From NCBI GenBank assembly GCA_039932395.1, contig JBDTQB010000005.1:1-38550 (forward strand): DNA of 38,550 nt. The letters run 5' to 3'. Position numbers and translations under genes: made by a program. This DNA comes from JAGNNV01 sp039932395 (GTDB taxonomy: Bacteria; Acidobacteriota; Vicinamibacteria; Fen-336; JAGNNV01). Below the pieces are notes generated by a model, which did no database searches, was not told where the DNA came from, and worked only from the letters and a program-made list of their open reading frames with translations. Of the stretch, positions 9,509 through 18,112 are shown one piece after another. Within the stretch, counting starts at the first letter, position 1; every line of letters begins with the position of its first letter.

Positions 9509-11232
9509 ACGTCAATCTGTTCGGTTTCTCGATTGAAGGCCTGGATGTTGAGCTTTCCCTCGGACTCGCCCGACTGGGATTCGTAGTGCTCGCTCTGGCC
9601 GGGGCATGGTTCGCGCGGCTGCAGCGCAACGGTCACCGGGTCGGCTCGATCGTCCTGTGCATCGGAATCGCCGGGCATGCTCTGAGCTGGTTCGCGACGA
9701 TGTTCCCGCTCCCCAACGTTTACGGCGCAAATGGGAGCATGGACCGGGAGAATCATCTCGGTTGGGCCAACATGGTGGCGCTTGGGTTCTCCCCACTGCG
9801 CACGTTTCAGGTTCATCACCTCCACTTCGAACCCCTCTGGCCTCTTCTGACCGCGATCGCATCGGGATTTCAAATCGAATGGGTCCAGGTGGTCTTTCAG
9901 TGCGCGCCGCTCGTTATCGGAATCCTTCTCCTGCTCTCCATCCGCTTCGCGTGGATGCGTGGAATGAGTCCTTCCGACCACGTCTCCATCGAAGCGTCTT
10001 TCGCGGCACTCGGCGCGCTTTTCCTCATGTCGACTCCGGGCGATTTCATGGGAGCGTTTCGCAATCCGTGGGCGCTGACCTTTCTCCTCAAGCCCAACCA
10101 CGCGCTCGGCTTGGTGCTGGTTCCCCTGGCGGCACTCTCCCTCGCCCGGGCTCAATCGTGGAAATCACGCGTCTGGTCTGGTTTCGTTCTTCAACTCGTG
10201 GGCTGGGCCTTCGTCATCCATATGGCGCTCTTCGCGTGCAGCCTGGTGCTGTTCGCCCTGGTCTCCTGGGCAACGAGGAGGCTGGACCGGAAAAAGGACG
10301 TGATCGACGTGGCATCCGCGATCGGCATCAACCTGCTGATCGTGAGCCCCTACCTGGTGATGCTGGTCGTGGCGTATCCATTTCTCACGGGTGACGACGC
10401 GCATCGCTTATCGCCCTTTTCTGATCGCATCCTCGATGCGCCCTTCCGGCTGGGAGTCCTGGCACTCCTCAGCGCGTACGGAGCCGTTCGCGCCTATCGG
10501 GATAGCTCACGACTCGGCCGGGTGCTCGCATGCCAGTGGGGAGGGGCGCAGATCGCCTGGCAGGCCCTGCCCCTTCTGGGCCTCCTCGGTCAGGCACGCG
10601 AGCAGGATGAGGTCTTCTACTGGTGCCGATTCTGGACGGGACTCTTCGCGGGGGTGGGGGCTTTTTCGTTCATCCGTTCCTGCGGCGAGAAGCTCACAGG
10701 GGTCATCCGAAGCACACCGGAACGAAGTCTCGGCCTTTCCTCGGCGTTCACGCTTCTGATCCTGTTGCCCGCGCTCCTGCCCACGTGGTGGAACCCGATG
10801 ACCATGGACCAGTACTTTGTCGCCGCGCGGAAACCCGTCCCGGATTGGATCTCGGATCCCATGCGCTTCGTAAGGGAGCACACTCCAAAGGATGCGGTTT
10901 TCGGCGGCGACCGAATCTTCGCGCGTTGGATCGCGGCGTACGGAGGCCGGCGCGTCCTTCTCGCCGATTCCCTGAACGCCCCAAATGATTCCAGCCGCCG
11001 TCTGGAAATCGACGACGCCGTCCTGACCGGAAGATCGAGTCAGTTGATGTCGGACGGGCGAAAGGAGTTTGGCCTGACCTACATCCTGGCGACGTCCAAA
11101 GAGATGCCCCAGGCCCCAGGCGTGACCCTTGATCAATTGGTGTCGCGGGCCGATCTGGAAGCGGTATACGACCGTCAGTTCGAAGAGAGGCGCGTGGTCA
11201 TTCTCCGAATTCGATCCGAGGGGAATCGTTGA
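9505..11232 (+). CDS. Large multi-pass membrane protein, GT-C-like
   Basis: Integral membrane protein of 575 residues with roughly ten hydrophobic helices (from about residue 10 to 445) and a soluble C-terminal domain of about 130 residues. The first large loop has an acidic/His-rich segment (MDRENHLGWANM, then QVHHLHFEPLWPLL), the position where GT-C enzymes carry catalytic acidic residues. The C-terminal domain contains PKDAVFGGDRIFARWIAAY and GRRVLLADS. The TTG start overlaps the previous stop (TTGA). It is followed with a 1-base overlap by a second protein of related design and then by a DPM1-like GT2, so use of a polyprenyl-phosphate sugar donor on the periplasmic side is likely (inference). 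No named family recognised. Confidence 0.7.
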   Translation: MNVNLFGFSIEGLDVELSLGLARLGFVVLALAGAWFARLQRNGHRVGSIVLCIGIAGHALSWFATMFPLPNVYGANGSMDRENHLGWANMVALGFSPLRTFQVHHLHFEPLWPLLTAIASGFQIEWVQVVFQCAPLVIGILLLLSIRFAWMRGMSPSDHVSIEASFAALGALFLMSTPGDFMGAFRNPWALTFLLKPNHALGLVLVPLAALSLARAQSWKSRVWSGFVLQLVGWAFVIHMALFACSLVLFALVSWATRRLDRKKDVIDVASAIGINLLIVSPYLVMLVVAYPFLTGDDAHRLSPFSDRILDAPFRLGVLALLSAYGAVRAYRDSSRLGRVLACQWGGAQIAWQALPLLGLLGQAREQDEVFYWCRFWTGLFAGVGAFSFIRSCGEKLTGVIRSTPERSLGLSSAFTLLILLPALLPTWWNPMTMDQYFVAARKPVPDWISDPMRFVREHTPKDAVFGGDRIFARWIAAYGGRRVLLADSLNAPNDSSRRLEIDDAVLTGRSSQLMSDGRKEFGLTYILATSKEMPQAPGVTLDQLVSRADLEAVYDRQFEERRVVILRIRSEGNR

Positions 11233-12482
11233 TGCTGACGGAGACCAGGTCGGTGCTGGCGCAGGACGCGGCGATTCCAGTCCTACGCGCGGTCATGTTT
11301 TTCCTGGGCTTGCTGGGAAGTGCTGCGTGGGTTCGCCTTCACAGGCGAGGATCGTGGTGGCTGTTCGTCGCCAGTTGCATCGCTGGCCTCTCGTTCTGGC
11401 TCATCCAGATCCAGTCGCCTTTCGGTCTGGGCACGGACGAGGCGCTCACCCGCGGGTGGGCCCAGACCGGGGTCAATCTGTTCGCTCCCTCTGACGACGG
11501 GGGGTTCGTGTGGGGAACGCCGGCACAGGTCTCCCTTGCCGCGACGCTTGCTCGAATGGGCTGCGGAGAAGCCATTGTGCACGCGGTGCCCCAAGGGGCG
11601 GCGATCATCTGCCTCCTGCTCCTTTTCGCGATTCCTCTCGTCCATTTCAGAGACAAAACCACCGCCGCTTTCTGCTCGATCCTCGTAGGCTTGGGCGGAA
11701 TCTATCCGGGCACGACTTCGTTCGCGGCATCTTTGCTCCATCCTGAGTCGGCGCTTGCGCTTGGATTCCTCACCCTTGCGATCGCATGGGCGACCCGCGA
11801 GAACGGGAAACCGCGGGGCGATGTCAGGGGGGTGGCCTTCATCAGCCTGTCGGTTGTCCTGGCGTTGCTTCGCGCCGGAGCTGCGGGGCCAGAATTGATG
11901 GTCGCTGAAGTCTGGATTCTGGCCGGTCTCAGTCTCCTCGCAGCCTCTCAAGCTCGCCTCTGGTTGGAGCAGACAAGCGCCTCTCCGCAGAAACAACGCG
12001 GGATGGAGGGCGCCATCCTGCTCACGGTGTTGAGCGGAAGTGGATTGCTCTGGTGGACACCCACGCAGACTGTGAAAGGCTTCGCAGACGCACGTGATCC
12101 CGGCGTCGCGTTGCGCAAGCCGATGGCCTGGATTCTGGAAAATGTATCTCCGCGCGAAGTCGTGCTGTCATCAAGGGCGTACAGCGCGTCCATCTCAGCG
12201 CTTGCCGGACGGCGGGTCTTGTTCCCTCCGCTCACTTTGGCAGCTCCCGCCGAGATCCTTCCTGAGCCGTTCCGCCGCAATCGCCTGTGGGAGACGACCT
12301 TACGAGGGGAACCCAGTCAACGCCTCGCTGAACACTTCAACGCCACACATCTTTTCCTGGGGCCCGGGGAAGCGACGCCAACGCCAGGGTCGGGAGGCAG
12401 CCGCGCCGAGCCGGCGCTTGACCTGATCCCTGTTTATCAGGACATTGAGGACTTCCGTATCTTCCGCCTCACGAAGAAATAG
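11232..12482 (+). CDS. Multi-pass membrane protein, shorter GT-C-like relative
   Basis: Integral membrane protein of 416 residues. ATG at 11232 shares one base with the preceding stop (TGATG), which favours it over the TTG three bases earlier. About eight hydrophobic segments are followed by a soluble C-terminal region. That region repeats the pattern of its neighbour: WWTP, a KPMAWILE helix, a REVVLSSRAYSASISALAG element followed by RRVL, and a final short beta segment FRIFRL. The likeness suggests an old tandem duplication, but the membrane part is shorter and the first loop carries fewer acidic residues (GLGTDEALTRGW). Either a second glycosyltransferase or an accessory partner is possible. 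No specific family recognised. Confidence 0.65.
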   Translation: MLTETRSVLAQDAAIPVLRAVMFFLGLLGSAAWVRLHRRGSWWLFVASCIAGLSFWLIQIQSPFGLGTDEALTRGWAQTGVNLFAPSDDGGFVWGTPAQVSLAATLARMGCGEAIVHAVPQGAAIICLLLLFAIPLVHFRDKTTAAFCSILVGLGGIYPGTTSFAASLLHPESALALGFLTLAIAWATRENGKPRGDVRGVAFISLSVVLALLRAGAAGPELMVAEVWILAGLSLLAASQARLWLEQTSASPQKQRGMEGAILLTVLSGSGLLWWTPTQTVKGFADARDPGVALRKPMAWILENVSPREVVLSSRAYSASISALAGRRVLFPPLTLAAPAEILPEPFRRNRLWETTLRGEPSQRLAEHFNATHLFLGPGEATPTPGSGGSRAEPALDLIPVYQDIEDFRIFRLTKK

Positions 12483-12493
12483 ACTCCGCTGAC

Positions 12494-13450
12494 GTGTACC
12501 AAGAACACCTCGTTTCCGTCGTCATTCCCGCCCACAACGAAGAGCTGCTTATCGAACGAGTGGTCGGCGGGCTTCCTGAATTCGTGGACCACATCATTGT
12601 GGTCGATGATTTTTCGACCGACAAAACCGCCGAAAAGCTGGTGGGTCTGAAAAAGGTCTACGGCGACCGCCTGATCGTGATTCGTCATTCGACGAATCTC
12701 GGCGTAGGCGGAGCGATCGTCACCGGCTACGAGAAGTCCCTGGAGCTAGCGGCCGAGAAACACCTTGTGGCCGTTATGGCGGGCGACGCGCAGATGGACC
12801 CCGAAGACCTGCCCAAACTGCTGGCACCCTGCGCCACCTCTTTGGTTGACTATGCGAAGGGAAATCGCCTCATCACCGGCCAGGCCTGGAAAATCATTCC
12901 AAGGACCAGGTATCTGGGGAACGCCGTTTTGTCTCTTCTCACCAAGATCGCGTCCGGTTACTGGCACGTCGCCGACTCGCAGACGGGTTACACCGTGATC
13001 CGCGCGGAAGCGCTCGCGGTGCTGCAGCTGCGTCGTCTCTACCCCCGCTACGGCTTCCCCAACCACCTGCTGGTCGAGTTGAACAACTACGACTTCCGCG
13101 TGAGAGATGTGCCGATCAAGCCCGTCTACAACGTCGGCGAAGTGTCGGGCATCAGGCTCCACAAGGTGATCCCCACGATCTCGTGGCTGCTCTTCCGCTG
13201 CTACTTCTGGAGGATGAAGGAGAAGTACATCATCCGCGACTTCCATCCGCTGGTGTTCTTCCTGACCTTTGGCTTGTTCCTCACCCTCGGCGGGACGGCG
13301 TTTGGGGCCTATCTCGCGTATCTGAGACTGTTCTCCGGACCCATCACCGCGGTCGCGGTCATCTTCGACGCGTTCTGCCTGATCATCGGCATTCAGAGCA
13401 TTCTGTTCGCTCTCTGGATGGACATGGAGCGAAACAAGGATCTCAAGTAG
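12494..13450 (+). CDS. Glycosyltransferase family 2, polyprenyl-phosphate (DPM1-like) type
   Basis: GT-A fold transferase of 318 residues with two C-terminal transmembrane helices. The N-terminus VSVVIPAHNEELLIERVV, the region IIVVDDFSTDKTAEKL, the GVGGAIVTGY segment and the metal-binding GDAQMDPEDL (DxD-like) are typical of dolichol/polyprenol-phosphate sugar synthases. SQTGYTVIRAEAL corresponds to the acceptor-side motif. The two membrane helices (about residues 250-275 and 285-310) match the DPM1-like subfamily that flips or retains a lipid-linked sugar. GTG start at 12494, 11 bases after the previous stop. Together with the two GT-C-like proteins upstream it suggests a pathway that makes a lipid-phosphate sugar and uses it outside the membrane. 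Its 3' end overlaps the convergent GT4 by 8 bases. Confidence 0.88.
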   Translation: MYQEHLVSVVIPAHNEELLIERVVGGLPEFVDHIIVVDDFSTDKTAEKLVGLKKVYGDRLIVIRHSTNLGVGGAIVTGYEKSLELAAEKHLVAVMAGDAQMDPEDLPKLLAPCATSLVDYAKGNRLITGQAWKIIPRTRYLGNAVLSLLTKIASGYWHVADSQTGYTVIRAEALAVLQLRRLYPRYGFPNHLLVELNNYDFRVRDVPIKPVYNVGEVSGIRLHKVIPTISWLLFRCYFWRMKEKYIIRDFHPLVFFLTFGLFLTLGGTAFGAYLAYLRLFSGPITAVAVIFDAFCLIIGIQSILFALWMDMERNKDLK

Positions 13451-14603
13451 GCGGGGTTCTCTCCCGCAGGAGTCGAGTGAAGAGGTCCGAGTACCGGGCG
13501 GCAGCAGCGGCGATCGAGTATTCCGAGAGAGCGCGTGCACGCGCCGCGGCGCCGAGCCGGCTCCTGATCTCCGGACCTTCATCCAGCCGCTTCAACGCGA
13601 GAGCAAGCGCGACGATGTCCCCCCTCCGCACAAGCCATCCAAACGGGCCCTCGCTGACGGTGCCGTCCGCCGGCTCCGTAGATCCCGGAAAAAGACAGTC
13701 GACATTTCCGCCGATGTAGGTGGCGACACACGCGCATCCCGCCGCCATCGCCTCAATCAGAGCATTGGACATGCCTTCGGCGTCTGAAGACAGGACCGCC
13801 ACGTCCGCAGCGCGCTGATGAGAAGAGGGATCTTCCACTCGCCCGAGGAAGCAAACACGCGAACCGGCAGAAAGCGCTTCAAGGCGGCTCCGCTCGGGCC
13901 CTTCGCCCACGATCGAAAGCGACCCTTTCGTGGCCGCCTTCTTCCAGGCTTCAATAAGAACGTCCACACGTTTTTCCGAGCGCAGACCTCCGACGTAGAT
14001 CACCTGAGCGGCACCCAAGTGTGTTCTTGGCTCTGGCTCGACGCTGACGTCAACTCCGTTTGGAATGATGACGATGCGATCGGCTGAGTACCCCCGTTCC
14101 ATCGCCTCGACACGCGCCTGCTCATTCAGGACGACCAAGGTGGAGACGCGCGAACGAAGGAAGCGGTGCACGGCGGCCGACAACCCGCCCCACATTTTGA
14201 AGTCGCTCGTCGTGCCTGTGCTTGAAACCCGAACGACCAGGGGCCAGCCATCTCCACCCGTGGCCAGACCAGCCACAAGCGCCGGATACAACAGATGCTG
14301 GACCAGCACGCATCGCGAGACGGAACTCCCCCGGAGTTCCCGCCAGAGCTGAAGGGCAAAACCCGCGCGCTCCAGCTTCCTGAGCCGAAACAAGCCCGTC
14401 CCAGCGGAACCGAGTCTGCGCACGGGCACACCGAGCACAATCTCACACCGGGGATGGTCTTTCTCCAGGAGGCGCGTGACCACTTCCACGGAGTGCCCCT
14501 GCTTCAGGAGCTCCGCTGCGAGCCTTTCTGACTGGCGCTCGGCGCCGCCGACCAAGGGGCGGAATTGGCCAGCAACGAGGGTGACGGAGAAGGGGAAAAT
14601 CAC
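13443..14603 (-). CDS. Glycosyltransferase family 4 (GT-B)
   Basis: Cytoplasmic transferase of 386 residues. The N-terminus has the GT4 opening FSVTLVAGQFRPLVGGAERQ; the donor domain shows VIYVGGLRSEKRVDVLIEAW, SIVGEGPERSRLEAL and EGMSNALIEAMAAG, the last being the E-x7-E nucleotide-sugar motif. The GTG start (14603) lies 22 bases after the stop of the coiled-coil glycosyltransferase, placing it as the last gene of the minus-strand polysaccharide operon that starts with wzm. Its last 8 bases overlap the end of the GT2 gene on the other strand, so the two operons collide tail to tail with no room for a separate terminator. Sugar specificity is unknown. Confidence 0.9.
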   Translation of the reverse strand: MIFPFSVTLVAGQFRPLVGGAERQSERLAAELLKQGHSVEVVTRLLEKDHPRCEIVLGVPVRRLGSAGTGLFRLRKLERAGFALQLWRELRGSSVSRCVLVQHLLYPALVAGLATGGDGWPLVVRVSSTGTTSDFKMWGGLSAAVHRFLRSRVSTLVVLNEQARVEAMERGYSADRIVIIPNGVDVSVEPEPRTHLGAAQVIYVGGLRSEKRVDVLIEAWKKAATKGSLSIVGEGPERSRLEALSAGSRVCFLGRVEDPSSHQRAADVAVLSSDAEGMSNALIEAMAAGCACVATYIGGNVDCLFPGSTEPADGTVSEGPFGWLVRRGDIVALALALKRLDEGPEIRSRLGAAARARALSEYSIAAAAARYSDLFTRLLRERTPPT

Positions 14604-14625
14604 ACGAGCGGCTTTGGGCGCCGGA

Positions 14626-16191
14626 CTATTCTGCTTTGCGCTGCCGCCACCACGCCTTGAACTGAAGAGCCTGCTTAAAGAAAGGAAGGGAGCGGTAGTA
14701 GCTCACTTCATCGGCGAGCGTCCGTTCGCGATTCGTGAGAGCGTATTCCTGAGCCGCCAATGTCTGTTCCCGGCCCGCAAATGCCTGTTCCCGAAGCGTG
14801 AGGGTCTCCGTTCGAGCTGTCAGCGCCGCCTCGACCCGCGTCGAACTTCCTTCACGCTCAAGCGCCGCTTGCATCCGTGCGGCGTAGCCCGCCTCACGCT
14901 CGTGAACGACGAGCTCACGTTGAGACAGCGTTTCCGCGAGCGACGAAAGCCGCTCTGCGTGCTCGTTGAGCAATGCTTCTTTTCCAGCCATGAAGTCCTC
15001 ACGCCAAATGCGAAGGGCGGCCTCGTTCGCCAACAGTTCGCCAAACCGTGAAGCGCATACTTTAGCCGCGCGATCAGACGAGCAGTGCTCGACCACGAAC
15101 GCCCTGGCCGCTTTCCCCGCCGCCTCCCTTGCATCCAACGTGGAAAGAGCGAGCAATTGCTCCGTGATCTCGTCGGGCGTCGAGGCTTGCAGGACGGCGA
15201 AAGGCTGACCAAGAAACCGCTCGACAACCTCAGGGCGGCCGTTCGCGATGACCGGCCGCCCCACGGCAAGGGCGTCCATGCCGCTCATCCCAATGATGCT
15301 TTTCCCGAGTTGATCGAACACGATATCGGCCTCCGCGTACTCGAGCAACACCGCGGCCTGGCTCATCGGCTCGAACCATTGAACCAGCGGATCAAGACCC
15401 AATTCGGTCACAAGCGTCTTCGCGGCTTCAAGATCCTTGCCCTTCCTCGGGAGGCGGATGTCGAGACGACGCCCGGTGGTCGCGACGAAGCGCGCCAAAC
15501 CGCGAAGGAGGATGTCCGTCCCTTTGTAGTCCTCGGTGACGGGCTCGCCGGGTTTTCGAATCCAACAAAGGCGCGCGGGGCAGAAGACGCGAAGGATCTC
15601 GTTGTTGGGCGGAGGAGAAAAGGGAATGTAGTCCGTGTCGGACATCGGCGAGAACAGGCGTCGATCTTCGTCAATACCGATCTCAGCAAGGAGCGCGTCT
15701 CCGATCGGGATCACGCCAGGATAGAAATAGCTGAGGGCTACCGACGAACGAATGCCCTCTCGCTGAGAAGCAATGAGCAATTCCAAAGCGGCCCGTTCCG
15801 TCCCTCGGTAGCCCTCAGCATCCTTCCCATAGGCGGTATTGGCCAGGACGGTGAGATCGGCGCCGGTCAGAAATCCGATATGGGGCCTCTCAATCCATGG
15901 GGCGAGGGCCAGGCCTGCTTGATTCAGGACGACAGCATCACAACTGCGCAGACTCTCGATAACCGACCTCAGCTCCGGGCCGGGCTTATGAAAGCTCCAT
16001 GCCGCGGGCAAGTTGCTCGCATCGTGAATCCATGTGGGATAGGGCGGCCCAACGTCGCTATAGCGGTTTTCCGGACGGTCAAGCAGCGTCGTTCGATCGA
16101 CAACGAAGAGAACATCGTGGCCGGCGCGCCTGAAGGCCCGCGCGAGCATGAACGGATAGTTGTTAGCGTTGCCGAGAAATCCGACTCTCAC
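14626..16191 (-). CDS. GT-B glycosyltransferase-like protein with C-terminal coiled coil
   Basis: Protein of 521 residues in two parts. Residues 1 to about 400 look like a GT-B transferase: N-terminal GFLGNANNYPFMLARA with RRAGHDVLFVVD, and a donor-like half with FDQLGKSIIGMSGMDAL and GRPVIANGRPEVVERF. Residues about 400-495 form a highly charged helical stretch with repeating blocks (LSQRELVVHEREAG, LTLREQAFAGREQTL, ALTNRERTLADE) that should be a coiled coil. The protein ends in an aromatic, basic segment (SLPFFKQALQFKAWWRQRK) that could bind membrane. The GTG start overlaps the upstream methyltransferase by 29 bases. A shortened paralogue is at 27890-28255. A chain-length or scaffold role beside Wzm/Wzt is a hypothesis. 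Confidence 0.75.
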   Translation of the reverse strand: MRVGFLGNANNYPFMLARAFRRAGHDVLFVVDRTTLLDRPENRYSDVGPPYPTWIHDASNLPAAWSFHKPGPELRSVIESLRSCDAVVLNQAGLALAPWIERPHIGFLTGADLTVLANTAYGKDAEGYRGTERAALELLIASQREGIRSSVALSYFYPGVIPIGDALLAEIGIDEDRRLFSPMSDTDYIPFSPPPNNEILRVFCPARLCWIRKPGEPVTEDYKGTDILLRGLARFVATTGRRLDIRLPRKGKDLEAAKTLVTELGLDPLVQWFEPMSQAAVLLEYAEADIVFDQLGKSIIGMSGMDALAVGRPVIANGRPEVVERFLGQPFAVLQASTPDEITEQLLALSTLDAREAAGKAARAFVVEHCSSDRAAKVCASRFGELLANEAALRIWREDFMAGKEALLNEHAERLSSLAETLSQRELVVHEREAGYAARMQAALEREGSSTRVEAALTARTETLTLREQAFAGREQTLAAQEYALTNRERTLADEVSYYRSLPFFKQALQFKAWWRQRKAE

Positions 16192-16948
16192 CGCGGTCCC
16201 TCTCGAAGATCAGCGAATCGAGGCGCCTACGGGCCACGAACATTTTTCGTGTCACCTGCTGGGTCAGGTCAAAGGAGTCGTTGGTCAAAACAGCCTCTTC
16301 GATCGCGCGCGTCACGCCGGCGTAGCCTGAAAACGCGTCGTCGAAACAGATCCAGCCGCCTGGTACCAGCCAGCCCAGAATGAGTTCAATGTCCTTGAGC
16401 ACCGATTCGTAACCGTGATCGCCGTCCACGAAGGCGAGGCGGCAGCGAAAGCCCGCGCTCTCGGAGCTCTCGGCGAACATTGAAGCGGTCCCACGAAAGG
16501 TGTGGACGCGGTCGGCAACGCCAAAGTTCTTAAGGGAGGCGTCAAAGATGGCGCGCACGCTTCCATGGTCGCGATAGAGCGGCGCGATATCACGGTCGAA
16601 AGGGGCCTGCCAGACGGTCTGCTCGTCGTATCCCTCGATCACTCGATCGCCGATGCGGACTCTCATCGAGTAACTGCCATCGGCGTTCTGAATCCAATCG
16701 TCGCGCTCCGGAAACGGGTCGACGCAGCGGACCCTCGATGACCCCGCTCGCGACGCGGCCGCCCCGAGGACCACGCTCGATCGCCCGCACCACGATCCCA
16801 GTTCGAGCACGTCTCCTTCAAGGTGACCTGAAGCGAGTGTGAACGCGAAGAGCGCCTGGAGCTGATCCTCCGGGGTCCATCCCGGAATCGTCAACACATG
16901 TTCCTTGATCCACGCGACCACGGGCGTGTCCGGCAGAAGACTTGTCAT
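16163..16948 (-). CDS. Class I SAM-dependent methyltransferase (TylF/Methyltransf_24-like)
   Basis: Cytoplasmic methyltransferase of 261 residues. Motif I is GDVLELGSWCGRSSVVLG, motif II is VRCVDPFPERDDW, and FVDGDHGYESVLKDIELIL with WICFDDAF supplies Asp residues in the positions that bind metal in TylF-type O-methyltransferases. It probably methylates a sugar hydroxyl within this locus (inference from neighbours). The ATG start overlaps the DegT stop by 4 bases, and the 3' end overlaps the coiled-coil glycosyltransferase start by 29 bases, so all three are translationally linked. A C-terminal basic tail (RRRLDSLIFERDRGESRISR) lies in the overlap region. Confidence 0.85.
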   Translation of the reverse strand: MTSLLPDTPVVAWIKEHVLTIPGWTPEDQLQALFAFTLASGHLEGDVLELGSWCGRSSVVLGAAASRAGSSRVRCVDPFPERDDWIQNADGSYSMRVRIGDRVIEGYDEQTVWQAPFDRDIAPLYRDHGSVRAIFDASLKNFGVADRVHTFRGTASMFAESSESAGFRCRLAFVDGDHGYESVLKDIELILGWLVPGGWICFDDAFSGYAGVTRAIEEAVLTNDSFDLTQQVTRKMFVARRRLDSLIFERDRGESRISRQR

Positions 16949-18081
16949 AGGCGCGCCGACTCCCTCAAAGCGTCGGCCGCATCCGAGGCGTCGGCGACCG
17001 ACATGCTCGCGCTGATGGGCAGAGTAAGAATGGCATCCGCCACCTTGTCGGTGACCGGAAGCGAAGGCCTTTGCTGATGGTAGAAAGGCATCGAGTGAAG
17101 CGGAGTGTAGTGAACAGCGGCGCCGAAGTTGCGCGCGCGCATCTCGCGAAGCACGTCTTCTCTGGGAACCGAACCGGGACCGGAGGGAAGTTTCACGACG
17201 TAGAGGTGACGAGCGTGGGCATCGTCCAGCAGGCCGCGCTGCGCGGGGAGCGATGGAAGTTTGCGGGCATACTCGCGGGCGATGTCCAGACGTCGTTGAG
17301 CAAATTCAGGCTGGCGCTTCAACTGCACTCGGCCGATTGCGGCAAGAAGGTCTATGTAGTTCGCCTTATAGCCAAGTTCGACGATGTGCCCCGCCCCGCG
17401 AATTTTGGGATCCGTGAAACGCATCCACGCGTTAGACGGCATGCCATTCTGGCGCAGCGAACGGAGCCTCTCAGCGGTCGCAGGGGCAGCCACAGCGATG
17501 GCGCCGCCTTCGCCGGTAGAAAGATTCTTGTTCGCGTAGAAGCTGAAGCAGGTGAGGTTGCCTGATGAGCCCACGGGAGTTCCGTCGGAATAACGTCCGC
17601 CAAGCGCGTGAGCCGCATCCTCCACGATCGCTACATGGGCGGGTAGCAACGCCCGAAGCGTCCGGACATCGAAGGCGAATCCGCCGTAGTGGACGGGAAC
17701 GACCGCTTTGGTCCTGGGTGTGACAGCTTTAAGAACACTGTCCAGGCCGACGCACAAAGTCTCTTCGTCGATGTCGCAAAAGACCGGCGTCGCACCAAGA
17801 TAGAGCGCAGCGTTTGCAGTGGCGCACCACGTCAGACTGGGCGTAATGACCTCGTCGCCTGGCCCGACCCCCACGGCAAGAAGAGACAGGAACAACGCGG
17901 ATGTACAGGAGTTCAAGGAGACCACCTCGGGGACGGCCATGAAAGCCGCGAGCTCCTTCTCGAAGGTAACGGTCTCGGGCCCCATCCCGACCCAGCCCGA
18001 CCGCATGATTCGCGCCACCGCCTCGATCTCTTCAGTCGAAAAATCGGGACGGCCAAACGCCAGATAGCTGGATCGTGTCAT
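16945..18081 (-). CDS. DegT/DnrJ/EryC1/StrS-family sugar aminotransferase
   Basis: PLP-dependent aminotransferase of 378 residues that would convert a nucleotide keto-sugar to an amino sugar. Typical landmarks are GWVGMGPETVTFEKELAAF, LNSCTSALFLSLLAVGVGPGD, VVPVHYGG, VEDAAHALGG and the lysine motif FSFYANKNLSTGEGG with the Schiff-base Lys at residue 185. The ATG at 18081 was chosen because the frame upstream lies inside the preceding methyltransferase gene and gives low-complexity, family-unlike residues. It sits 31 bases after that gene and overlaps the following methyltransferase by 4 bases. No dedicated dehydratase for the keto-sugar precursor is in the window, so that step must come from elsewhere. 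Confidence 0.92.
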   Translation of the reverse strand: MTRSSYLAFGRPDFSTEEIEAVARIMRSGWVGMGPETVTFEKELAAFMAVPEVVSLNSCTSALFLSLLAVGVGPGDEVITPSLTWCATANAALYLGATPVFCDIDEETLCVGLDSVLKAVTPRTKAVVPVHYGGFAFDVRTLRALLPAHVAIVEDAAHALGGRYSDGTPVGSSGNLTCFSFYANKNLSTGEGGAIAVAAPATAERLRSLRQNGMPSNAWMRFTDPKIRGAGHIVELGYKANYIDLLAAIGRVQLKRQPEFAQRRLDIAREYARKLPSLPAQRGLLDDAHARHLYVVKLPSGPGSVPREDVLREMRARNFGAAVHYTPLHSMPFYHQQRPSLPVTDKVADAILTLPISASMSVADASDAADALRESARL

Positions 18082-18112
18082 CGCGTGTTCCGATACGGCC
18101 CAAGGGCCAGAG

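Noticed and set aside
12746..13582. Long minus-strand reading frame opposite the GT2
   Set aside because: It is antisense to a clear GT2 gene, its product is full of Arg, Glu and His, and it is a shadow of codon bias.
15085..16383. 432-codon plus-strand frame opposite the coiled-coil glycosyltransferase
   Set aside because: The minus-strand gene has a recognisable transferase and helical repeats; the plus-strand product shows no domain.
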